Positions 54,791 through 64,000 of a DNA stretch of 64,000 nucleotides are shown in pieces; positions within the stretch are counted from its first letter, which is position 1; every line of letters begins with the position of its first letter. The DNA is from Nemertoderma westbladi. Lineage: Eukaryota; Xenacoelomorpha; Nemertodermatida; Nemertodermatidae. Location: NCBI GenBank assembly GCA_032718475.1, contig JAUCBJ010000630.1, forward strand, positions 56,937-120,936, given 5' to 3'. Made by a program: the position numbers and the translations under genes. The notes under the pieces were generated by a model, which saw only the letters and a list, made by a program, of their open reading frames with translations, had not been told where the DNA came from and did not search any database.

Positions 54791-55140
54791 ATTTTTGTAT
54801 GGTGTATCATACTGTAATAATTTATATTATTGTTTTTTTATTGGTTCGCTGCTCCACGAAAGGCCCACTCATGTTTACATCACCACGTACAGTACAGTAC
54901 CGGTATTTCGGTGTTGTGTGTTACCGCGCACTTTCGATGTTGTGTTCTGTTCATGTTACCGCTCATTTTCGATGTTCTGTTCATGCTACCTCGCACTTTT
55001 GTTCCGATTCCTCGAATAATTATGGTGTTTTTTTTCGTGATTTTTACACCCCATTTGCAGTTGGCTATTATTTATTGCCCGGTTGGGTCATTTTATGGTC
55101 ATTGTTTGAAAGGGTCATTTAAGCTCTAGGAACGGCTTGC
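54791..55140. other. Non-coding sequence before the LINE fragment
   Basis: It begins with the CACGAAAGGCCCACTCATG block shared with copy A. A short degenerate tandem (CGATGTTCTGTTCATG) lies at 54926-55000. No gene was seen. Confidence 0.45.
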
Positions 55141-55780
55141 TTGAGCACGTGGATGACTTCTGGTACTTGGGATTATGGATTCGAAATTCAGACCTTCCGA
55201 TATGTAAGGGGAAGGCATGGGCGGCGTAAAATAGTCTGTACTTGATTTGGAACTCCAATAGAATAAACCGGAAACTTAAGGTTCGATTATTTATTATGGC
55301 TGTAGTAGTACCAGTACTCTTATCCTCTATGGGAGTCCAAGCTGGGCTCTAACTGCTGCTGAGGACACCAAATCTCTGGATGGCACTTTCTCAAGAATGC
55401 TGTGTTGGGCTCATTGTGTCAAGTACAATGAACACATCTCGAACCGTAGCCTCTATCAGTCTATACAACCTTGGAGGTGTTTCATTAGTCTCCCCTAGCT
55501 TGACACTTGAACAGAACCGCCCCCGCTTTGCAGGACATTGCTTTTGCCGTCAGAACCAGGCAGTGCAATCTTGCGCTTTGGCGCCCTCATTGAGTGAATA
55601 AGCATGGTGGCAGCCCTTGAATTTCGTGAAACGCCTCCTAAAGGACTCTGGCCTTTGAATAATGTGAATAATCTCCTTAAATTCATGGGGGATAGGGAGT
55701 TGTGCGGTGCAACTATGATTGGCATAGCATTCTTAATGCACGCTCAATTGGGCTTGTCAATTGTGGATTGCATGATGGTG
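55141..55780 (+). pseudogene. LINE reverse-transcriptase C-terminal fragment
   Basis: Pieces across frames resemble the C-terminus of the LINE at 44888-45460: FWYLGLWIRNSDLP, NRPRFAGHCFCRQNQ and LLKFMGDRELCGATMIGIAF. It is degraded. Confidence 0.65.
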
Positions 55781-56141
55781 AGAATATGTTTTTGTTATGC
55801 TGGCATAGCATCTCAATGTGCAGTTTCAATGCAGCAGACCGATTATAGTAGTAGTTATCCCACCTGACTTTGTCACCTGATCCTATATTCAAATGACTAC
55901 ATAACGGTACAAATGCAATCAACATTTCTGTATTTGTTCTGTTGTTGTTTAAAATAGAGGAAAAATTACAGAAAATATATTGTACAGATATTAAAGTAAA
56001 ATAAAGTGTATTACACAGTAAAATAAACATAAACTTTATGTTGTAGGTGACGTTAGTGAAGTTGTCGACCTACTTACAGACCGACAGACACCGTCCAGAC
56101 CAGACCCGTATGACACCTATCCTACAATTTACTGTGGCTGA
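55781..56141. other. Upstream region of the PRDM9-like gene
   Basis: AT-rich. A GC-richer patch at 56048-56125 (GACGTTAGTGAAGTTGTCG) could be a 5' exon or leader, but no start or splice evidence is decisive. Confidence 0.4.
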
Positions 56142-56280
56142 AAGCGGCCAATTTTTATTTTGATCAACAATGTTATTTGAATTTCAACCTGGGTTGAAAT
56201 TCGAGAAAAAAAAATTTGATCAAAATAATAATTAAAAAATGTAGTGCCAAGTGAATTATTTTGTCCGCTTTCAGCCAGCC
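56142..56280. mobile_element. MITE with GGCTGAAAGCGG ends
   Basis: The left end CTGTGGCTGAAAGCGGCC and right end GTCCGCTTTCAGCCAG are inverted. The interior is a short AT-rich foldback. The same terminus borders the intron at 57013-59685. Confidence 0.75.
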
Positions 56281-56450
56281 GTATACAATAGCTTAATTTA
56301 GCAAGCTACTACAGTACCTACTGTATCACTGAATATATTATATTCCTTTTGCAGTTTATGTTCTACTTTTAGAATAACAAAAATTCCAACCGTATTGTAA
56401 TAGTATATTGTATTTTTAAATCACTTTATATCATATATTAACTCTTCGAG

Positions 56451-57012
56451 ATGTCAATGGATTCCGAGTTCGATTCCATCCGTCACTATTTCACCGACAA
56501 CGAATGGGAGTTAATGAGCATCTTCGATAGGCGTCGATCATTGGCCTTGAAGGAACAATTCGAGATGCTGACGTCTTTAGGTTTTAACGAACTCAGAGCC
56601 AAGCCAATAGAACCCCCAGATTTTATGAAGGAAAAGACTAATAGAGTGTCTGGGAGGAAAGTTATTCCTGAAGATAAGATAGTTGGTATCGACGACGAAC
56701 CGATGGATGTTTTAGATGAAGACGAAGAAGAAGATGGATCGATCTCTACGGATCACTCCATATTTGAGGATATTATTGTCGATGTTTGTGAGGATGATTC
56801 AGACAAGGAATCCGTGGCCTGTACCAACTCGGATCTGGTACTTCCTTATTATAGAAGGAACGCGACGCAGTCTCCGCCAGGTCCGTATGAATGGTATAGC
56901 GACAGCATCGAGCGTAGCGAGGGAAGTGGCAGTTATCTGAGCGCAGAAGAAAGTTTCGATTTTGACATGAAAGACGTGAATGAAACAGAGTCTATCACTG
57001 GAGAGAATCACG
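56451..57012 (+). CDS. PRDM9: PRDM9-like gene, exon with KRAB-related domain
   Basis: The start codon ATG is at 56451 (MSMDSEFDSIRHYFTDNEWE). Residues about 5-60 look like the KRAB-related domain of PRDM9/Meisetz (HYFTDNEWELMSIFDRRR, QFEMLTSLGFNELRAKP, then PPDFM). An acidic linker follows (MDVLDEDEEEDGS, VCEDDSDKE), rich in casein-kinase-like sites. The unspliced frame ends at TGA 57018-57020. Splicing at CACG|GTGGTT (57012/57013) to AA at 59686 keeps the frame, giving a glutamate at the junction. The donor is weak (GTGGTT), so the join is inferred. KRAB-related domains recruit partner proteins. In vertebrates PRDM9 sets meiotic recombination hotspots; that role is not shown here. Confidence 0.7.
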
Positions 57013-59685
57013 GTGGTTGAAAACGGCCATAGTAATTAAATAATTTAGTTTTATATATTTCACCGAGATATATTATTTATCTCAACATAAATTTCACTCG
57101 TTACAGAATCGCGCTAGTTTTTATTGAGGGAAAATTATTGGGGAAATGTCATGGCCAATCACAGTAGGACGGAATCTTCTTAAACATTTTTTCCCGCTAT
57201 ATATTGTGTAAAAAAGCAATACATACCGGTAATTAATAGTTCAAACAGTTATTTATCTATTATATTTCCGGATCGGTAATTAATTACCTTCAGCATTTAT
57301 TAATTAATTTAGCATAATTAATTGGTAAACTCCCCCTTCCACTATTTCTGCCATATACAGTAGTTTGCTGCTATTATTTCCCGTTGTGTTTGTTAATGTT
57401 CTTTAATACCGACAACAATTTACATCCCCCAATTTAAATATCTCGGCGATCCCAAAAATAATTAAATTACTCAAACCGGCACCCAAAATATAATTATTTC
57501 TACCCAATTTTAATTCACTTTCAACCAAAAACGATACTTACCGCACCAAATATGATGTTTCTCCCAATATTTTACGGGAACTTTATTCATTCAATGTCAT
57601 TGATTATTCATTAACCATACAAATGTTTATATTTATAAATGTTCATTCATTTATATTAGGGATGTACCGGATTGACTATTTTCAAGCCGGCCAGGCCGGA
57701 GCCGGATTTGTAAAAAAAATCCGGCCGGAATTCCGGCCAAGCCGGATTTTTTATATATCACCACTTTTTTCCTTGAATCAGCTATATGGTACCTCTATGC
57801 TTGAACAGAACTGGAGGGAGGGAGGGTACCACGTAATTTGGTCCTTTGGGCGTTAGGTACTGCGTCGATAGATAACGTGCTGAGTCAATATCAGCAAGGT
57901 CAAGAATTCAGAAGTAGATTAGTAAGTATATGTCAATTATCCCAACTAAACGGGACGAGAAGAGCGTTTTGCGTTGTTTGGCTGCAAATAAGGAATCATT
58001 TCCTAATTTACAAACACTTGTACATATATTTAGTATCACCAGCGTCTTCAATTTATTCCGAGTGAATATTTGTAGATGCTGGTAATGTATTTGATGAGAA
58101 ACGCTCTCGTCTACTTCCGGATCGTGGAGATAAACTAATATTTTTGTACCATAACCAACGTCGATTTGATATAATGGATTGATTTGATAAATAAAGTGCA
58201 AATTGAAAAATAGAACGAAGAAATAATATGTGTAGTTTTTGTATATACTCTCTGATTTAAATTGGATTTACTAGTTTCTAAATTGCCTGTCGAATATATA
58301 AACTGGTCATTCACGGTGGTAAGCTTAATTAGTATATGGCCATACATGTACTATTTATTATATATTAAGTGTTAGTGAGGCTGAGCCCAACCAAATACAA
58401 ATATTATTTTTAAAAAGTAGTCAGTCAGCTCAGCGAGTAGATAGTCATAAAATAATAGCTCTGCTACAGACTTTATCATTCATAATATGAATGAATATGA
58501 TGCAACTATTAAAATAATTAATTGTATTACATTGTATTTGTATTTGTTTAAATTTGTTTTAATTTAAAGTAAAACTTAGTTTGATGTTTTTTTTTGAAAA
58601 TTTACATTAATTGTAAATTTTGGCAACAATTCGTTGAAATTGAAATCCGGCGAAAAAATTGAAATCCGGTCGGAGCCGGAAGCGGATTTTTTTCTCAAAA
58701 TCCGGCCGGATATCCGGCACATCCATAATTTATATATTGTAGTATGCTGACACTGTAACCTAGACTCATTTTTATTAATTTTTAATGATATTTGTTTATT
58801 ATTTTTGTTAGAAAGTACAACCTATATAAACTGTTCCTTTCCCTCAATTGGTAATTTCAAAATGATTTTTCTCGATATGAATTTAATTTGGAGAAATTCA
58901 ACAAAACGATTGTTGCGTTACCTCGAATGATTTTTAACGAGTTCTATCGTGATCAGCGACCTTGAACACATGTATAGCTTCAGAATTGCCAAACCAAAGG
59001 CATTTTGCTATTTTTTACTACTTGTACTTTTCGTTCGGGAGCACCAGAATGGCACCAAAATTTGGTTTTCATTTACCAGCAATATTTATAACTAGTTTTT
59101 TCGTGATTAACGACCTCGAAAACCCGTATACGTTCAGAATTATCAAACCAAACACAACATTTTTTAGTTTGACATTTATTAACTTGTACTTTTCATCCTG
59201 GGGGACCAAAGCACTAACAATGATGGTTGAATCGCCAGAAAATATTTTTAGCATTATCGTGATCAACGATCTTGAAAACTCTTATACCTTGAAAATTGGA
59301 ATTTTTGAGACAAAGATTTAACAATTGTCTAAAATGACCCCCCCCCCCGGGCCAATTACAGTAGCCTACGTACCGGGTAGTAAATTAGCCCGGGCCAGCT
59401 AGGGTTAATAGCCTAAATGAAACTACCTGCTTGCTCAGAGTGGGCGATTACACTAACTTTTATTAACACCGCATGATAATACCAAGTTTGAAACTTCTAG
59501 AGATTTGGTATATTTTGCATCATAAATAAGTTCCCAAAAATAATGTGCATATCTCGAGATATGCTAATATTCATTCAATCAATCAATATATCTATGAATA
59601 ATATTTGAATATGTGACAATATTAATAACCAATTAAAACTTCTATAAATTAGTAATTAATTAAACATGGCCGCTTTCAGCCACAG
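57013..59685 (+). mobile_element. PRDM9-like intron bounded by transposon-like inverted repeats
   Basis: The left boundary GTGGTTGAAAACGGCCAT and right boundary ATGGCCGCTTTCAGCCAC match as inverted repeats at 16 of 18 positions. They are the same terminus type as the MITE at 56142-56280. The GT of the left repeat and a CAG just outside the right one act as inferred splice sites. No transposase was seen. A second element is nested at 57657-58727. 58740-59660 is AT-rich with a dispersed CTGTTCCTTTCCC motif (58841-58853). Confidence 0.55.
57657..58727. mobile_element. hAT-like MITE nested in the PRDM9-like intron
   Basis: The ends TAGGGATGTACCGGAT and ATCCGGCACATCCATA form 16-bp inverted repeats with two mismatches. 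An 8-bp target duplication ATTTATAT lies at 57649-57656 and 58728-58735. Subterminal CCGGCC-rich motifs are typical of this hAT group. No transposase ORF was seen. Confidence 0.88.
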
Positions 59686-61526
59686 AAGGGAACTTAGTGA
59701 CTTTATCTCCGACCGATATTATCAGGGAAACAGGAGGTGTTAATTCGCCATCGTTTATCGTTCCAACTGATTCCATCGAGGAAATAAAAGGACAGCTGGA
59801 ATGTATTCCCGATGTGAATCGATCTGATACAGCGATCGATCTGTTGGATGACGTCAGTTCCGGTAGACACTCGGATACTGTTGGTCCATCTGTACCGAGT
59901 GCCGAGGAATCGGTTAACGATAAACTCGCTAACAGTTTGGGACGCGTTGGTTCGGGAGCGGGATGGACTTCTAGTGGGGGAAGTCCGGCCTCAGTAGCCG
60001 AGGGAGAAGAAATAGTTGAAGAGATTTCGGGTTCTTCTACAGTTGAGTCGGATTTAAATGTCATAGTCTCTCCTAAATCGTCGGCTCCTTTCGCACCCCG
60101 ATGTGGTTTACGTCCCAGAAAGGAGGTCGATTACGCCAACCGCAACTGCCCAATAAAATCATTCAACAACTTTATTTTCTGCGACCATTGCAGCGAGGAA
60201 TATAGTGACTTACAGTGTCCGGTACACGGCGAGTTTAACTTCGTACCGAATACCGAAACCACTCGCGGAGGAAGGAACTGGGGCAGCAGAACAATTCCCT
60301 CGTGTTTGGAGATAAAGAAATCTCCGATTCATAATAAAGGAGTGTTTACAAAGGTCGAATTGAATCCGGGAACATTATTTGGCCCTTATGGCGGAGAGAG
60401 GAAACCTGGTAAACCTAAACCCGGCAAGTCTGACGGTTACAGCTGGTTGATGTTGGACGGTGTGGGTAAATTCTTTACTGTCAGCGGGAGATGGGAGTAC
60501 AAGTCTAATTGGATGCGCTTCGTAAACTGCGCCAAATGGGAGGAGGAACAAACAGTTTGTGCTTTCCAGTTCAGAGAGGATATGTATTATCGGGTCTGTA
60601 AACCAGTTGCTGCCGGTACGGAACTCCTTGTTTGGTACGGAACGGAATACGCGGAGGAATTGGGATTAATTACCAAACAACCGAAGAATAAGAAATTGGG
60701 GATGAGAGTTTTGGAAGACGGGATGATTCTGTGTACCGGGTGTGGAAGTTACCGGTCCGATAATCAGGAGGCAATTCTTAGACACCAAAGTAGTCGAGGT
60801 GGATGTGCTGAGAGAAGGAGATTAGATTTAGTTCACGATAAGAGTTTACCTAAATTCCCCTGCGAACATTGCGACATCGTCTACACCGTGGAATCTTTTC
60901 TCGTTTCCCATTTAAAACGGAAACACAATGAACCCGGTTCTACTCCAACAGGTTCGGGTTCCAACGTTCCTACTGGTCCCAAGAAACGTTCCAGTTCAGA
61001 TAAACCTGTTGATAGTTTGGGATGTAGTTCCTGTGGGAAAGTGTTTGGATGTAAATCCAAACTAATGGAGCACGAACGGGTTCACTCTGGTGAGAAACCG
61101 TTCAGCTGCTCTACATGTAGTAAAGCTTTCAGCCAACAGTCCAATCTAACACGTCACCAACGCACTCACTCTGGTGAGAAACCGTTCAGCTGCTCTACAT
61201 GTAGTAAAGGTTTCAGCCAACAGTCCAATCTAACAACCCACCGACGCACTCACTCTGGTGAGAAACCGTTCCAATGTATTATGTGCAACAAAGCTTTCTC
61301 AGAGAACGCCCATCTAATAAAACACAATCGTACTCACACTGGAGATAAACCCTACAGTTGTAACGTCTGTAGTAAATCATTCACCAACAGTTCCCATCTT
61401 ACAACCCACCAACGCATCCACACAGGAGATAAACCCTACATCTGTGATACTTGTGGTAAAGCGTTCTCCCAAACATCGAGTCTATCGAACCATAAACGCA
61501 ACCACCACAGCGTGAAGAATCAGTAA
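59686..61526 (+). CDS. PRDM9: PRDM9-like gene, exon with SSXRD motif, SET domain and C2H2 array
   Basis: The acceptor CAGCCACAG precedes 59686 and the frame is open to TAA at 61524-61526 (about 613 codons). Order: an acidic Ser-rich linker; an SSXRD-like GLRPRKEVDY (about 60105); a pre-SET zinc knuckle (FCDHC..CPVHGEF, 60178-60232). The PR/SET domain (about 60300-60670) has FGPYGGE, NWMRFVNCAKWEEEQ, MYYRVCK and LLVWYGTEYAEELG. The tyrosines expected for PRDM9-type H3 methyltransferase activity are present. Next come a C-x2-C zinc site (CTGCGSYRSDNQEAILRH), a separate finger (FPCEHC, 60855-60930) and six tandem C2H2 fingers (61021-61515) ending KRNHHSVKNQ. Having SET and fingers in one exon is unlike vertebrate PRDM9. 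AATAAA follows at 61645. Function in meiosis is inferred from the family only. Confidence 0.85.
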
Positions 61527-62360
61527 ACTGTTGTTTATCGAGGGAAGGAAAGTCTTTAGTCTCTCGATCTATTTAATTACCTGAACTTCTTCTTTCCCAC
61601 AAGGAAGAATAGACTAAATAAATTATATTAGGATTCGTTTTTTTAATAAATAACATTTTATTTTGTAATAGTTGTTACTATAAAAATTCTATAGTTTTAC
61701 TACCGGAAATATAAATATTTTTCCACTTAGGAGGCCCTATCCAACAATATTGTAGGAACAAACAAATGGAACTGATAAAGGAAGGTCGACCTACCTAGTG
61801 GACTTTTAGAATATTAATTTATACCTAATGTATAACTTATTTAATTTAGTATCAATAATTAATTAATAATAAAATATAATTTATGTAATTTATATATGAA
61901 GTTATCATTTGTGCCCGCTCCAGTTTAGTAACACATTGACAATACGTTGTCAGTGTGTTAGATCGATCATTTTATGATTGATTATAATACCCCATTAAAC
62001 GTAATCTTAAAAACCCGCATATCATCGGTGTAGTCACATAACTTACCCCAAGTTCACATATCTATCTCAATTATTTACAGTAACTTCGTCAATTTCGATC
62101 TTTCCTTTATCCTCTGGAGTTCCATTCACAGCAAGAAATTCAGTTTTCTTTTGATTTACAATCATACCAGACTGGGCGCGAAAATGTAACACAATCAAAT
62201 GTCTTTATGAAATTTTCGCAAGAGGTCAGAAAAATAACAGTGTCTTCCATAAACAACATTATGTGAAGGGCTTTCAATCTACCACCATCGTCGTTTACAG
62301 CTTTAACCATCTAAACGCACGAACTATATTGAAACATACAGAAACTGAACTGGAAGCTGG
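61527..62360 (+). other. 3' flank of the PRDM9-like gene
   Basis: Shared with copy A (41787-42600), with AATAAA at 61645-61650. No further gene was seen. Confidence 0.6.
61645..61650 (+). promoter_or_regulatory. Polyadenylation signal AATAAA (PRDM9-like gene)
   Basis: AATAAA 119 bases after the stop codon. It is conserved in the zinc-finger-only copy at 41908-41913. Confidence 0.6.
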
Positions 62361-63860
62361 CCATTGTACAAATAAATGTCACCCACAAAAGTAAAATAGT
62401 TGAAAAACTTATAGCTGCTAGCATTCTACGCTAGAAAGCAATAATAGGGCCTAATGTCCTGCCTGATTCTATACATTCTTTTGTAGTTTATGCTGTTTAT
62501 GCGTTTGCCGTAGAGGTTTGAACACTGCCAGGAAAATCTAATGACACAGAGCTTATGTAATATTCCAATAATGGCCTCTCTTCTTTTACACCAACATACT
62601 TAAACGTGGGTTTTTTAAATGTCGATGGACTAATTTCGAAATTAGGTGATCCTAACTTCCTGAAGCTCGTTAGTAAATATGACCTATTTATCTGCGCTGA
62701 AACCTGGTTGAACCCTAACTTTGTTCACAGTGTTGATATTCTTGGTTACACATTTTTTGTAAATTGTCGTAAATTAAAGCATAAAAGTGCGACAAAGCAT
62801 AAAAACGTTTTAGTGGTGGAATAATTATTATATATTATAAGCAGGAATTAAGCGCCTTTATCACATTGGAGGATATTTTCTCTCATGAAGACATACCCTG
62901 GCTTAGAGCTGGTCAAAGTCTACTAATATGTGCACTGTGCTGTGCAGTATATATTCCCGCCTTCAAAATCGGCTGCACAAGAAAGTGATCCCATATCAAA
63001 CTTCGATTTTATCGAGAATACTATTAGTGCTATAAGTGCTATTTATTCTGAAAATTTGTTAATTGTAGGTGAACTAAAAGCAAGAACAGGCACTATAAAT
63101 GATTATAATGATAATGATTCGCTGGGCCGCTAATGAATGAATCGAACTAATCGAATGAATCTACTGGAATTGGAATATTTACCGGATAACTACGTATGTG
63201 ACTACTTAGACCTTGCAACAAGTTGTGTACAGTCTAGTAGAGTAAATAAGGACATAGTAGTCAATACATATGGTCATAGACTTTTAGCCTTATGTATTGC
63301 TTCAGGTATAAGAATATTTAATGGCCGAATTGGCAGTGATAAATCTGTTGGTAATTTTACTTCCTTTTACCCCCATGGAAACGAGACTATGTCTCATGAG
63401 GTTATCCCCGACATCATTATCTTTTGCTCTGTACCGTTAACCGTTATCATTCCGCGCCCGTATGTATGCTCCCTGTGCGCTTTCCTGTGCTTCCTATGCG
63501 CCTGTATGTTCCCCTTTTTTAATATTTGTAATTATATCCACATCTACATCATCATGATTCTTTTTAGTGTGCACTCCCATAAAAACTTATTTGTTCAAAC
63601 CAAACCGTTTCTCATCTATTGTTTTTAGTATACAATACCATAATTTTAAAGACCTATAGCTACACCTTACCGTAATCTAATATCCCAAACGATAAAACCG
63701 AATATTTTACAGTGTAGGCCTACTATAATTAATTATAATAATGAATAAATTTGTAAATACTTGTTTCAGTTTCGATTGTACTGTTGTGTGTAACGTTTAA
63801 CGTATAGCCTATGTTTTTAATATTTTTACTGTATTTTGATGTCAATAAACAATTCCAATT
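62360..63860 (+). pseudogene. LINE endonuclease-domain fragment (copy B)
   Basis: Counterpart of 42600-44090: NVDGLISKLGDPNFLKL (62612 on), IVGELKARTGTIND and NTYGHRLLALCIASG. The same frame breaks as copy A, so it was already dead before duplication. Confidence 0.75.
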
Positions 63861-63864
63861 CCAA

Positions 63865-64000
63865 TTCCTAATCCTCCATTCCTTTTCCCCCCAAGAAAGG
63901 AGACCTCGGTATACCAACAAACTATCGTGGGATCTGTCTGCTTGTGGTAGCTGCCAAAATATACAATAAAATGATTCTATATAGGATTAGGCCTCACATA
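63865..64000 (+). pseudogene. Start of LINE reverse transcriptase (copy B), cut by window end
   Basis: It matches 44100-44233 (KKGDLGIPTNYRGICLL), so the segmental duplication continues past the window. Confidence 0.75.

Overview
This is eukaryotic genomic DNA: AT-rich, with spliced genes (GT..AG introns), tRNA-derived SINEs, LINEs, LTR retrotransposons, MITEs and very large minisatellites. The best clue to the host is a PRDM9/Meisetz-like gene combining a KRAB-related N-terminus, an SSXRD-like motif, a SET domain and a C2H2 array. That combination, with the repeat content, suggests a marine invertebrate deuterostome such as an echinoderm. The assignment is an inference and not certain.

Region 1 (1-19682, + strand): the 3' eleven exons of a CNBD2-like gene (cyclic-nucleotide-binding-domain protein). 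All inferred splice phases agree from 139 to the stop at 19680-19682. Three of its introns begin with giant minisatellites (1852-3425, 6130-12156, 14745-16520). The repeat units are copies of the preceding exon's last bases plus the 5' splice site. The acceptor side of exon 3 is also a tandem array (about 1440-1688) whose unit carries an acceptor-like sequence and the first bases of the exon. Intron 9 holds two identical tRNA-Gln(CTG) genes in opposite orientation around a LINE fragment.

Region 2 (19683-46620): a hAT-like MITE, then copy A of a large tandem segmental duplication. Copy A contains a CR1-like LINE end, SINEs, decayed tRNA-Gln copies, a 3.2-kb terminal-inverted-repeat element filled with a 30-bp minisatellite (23646-26863), and an almost intact 10.6-kb LTR retrotransposon (29225-39831; TSD TCTTG). 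That retrotransposon encodes Gag plus a retropepsin-like protease. I see no reverse transcriptase or integrase in it. It carries instead a DEDD 3'-5' exonuclease-like ORF overlapping a double zinc-knuckle ORF. Downstream lies a zinc-finger-only PRDM9-like paralogue (41073-41786) and two LINE fragments.

Region 3 (46627-50487): a second, minus-strand LTR element related to the first (TSD ATCCG). It is largely gutted and carries a nested plus-strand Ty3/gypsy integrase end with its LTR.

Region 4 (50595-64000): copy B of the duplication. It starts with a duplicated tail of the CNBD2-like last exon and includes another intact tRNA-Gln. It leads into the complete-looking PRDM9-like gene (56451-57012 joined to 59686-61526), whose intron is bounded by transposon-like inverted repeats. 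The 3' flank of copy B repeats that of copy A up to the window end.

Together, the window shows one duplicated chromatin-regulator locus, with full-length and finger-only copies diverging mostly at DNA-contact residues. It lies next to a gene whose splice junctions have repeatedly become minisatellites. The most unusual items are the splice-site minisatellites and the exonuclease-carrying LTR element.
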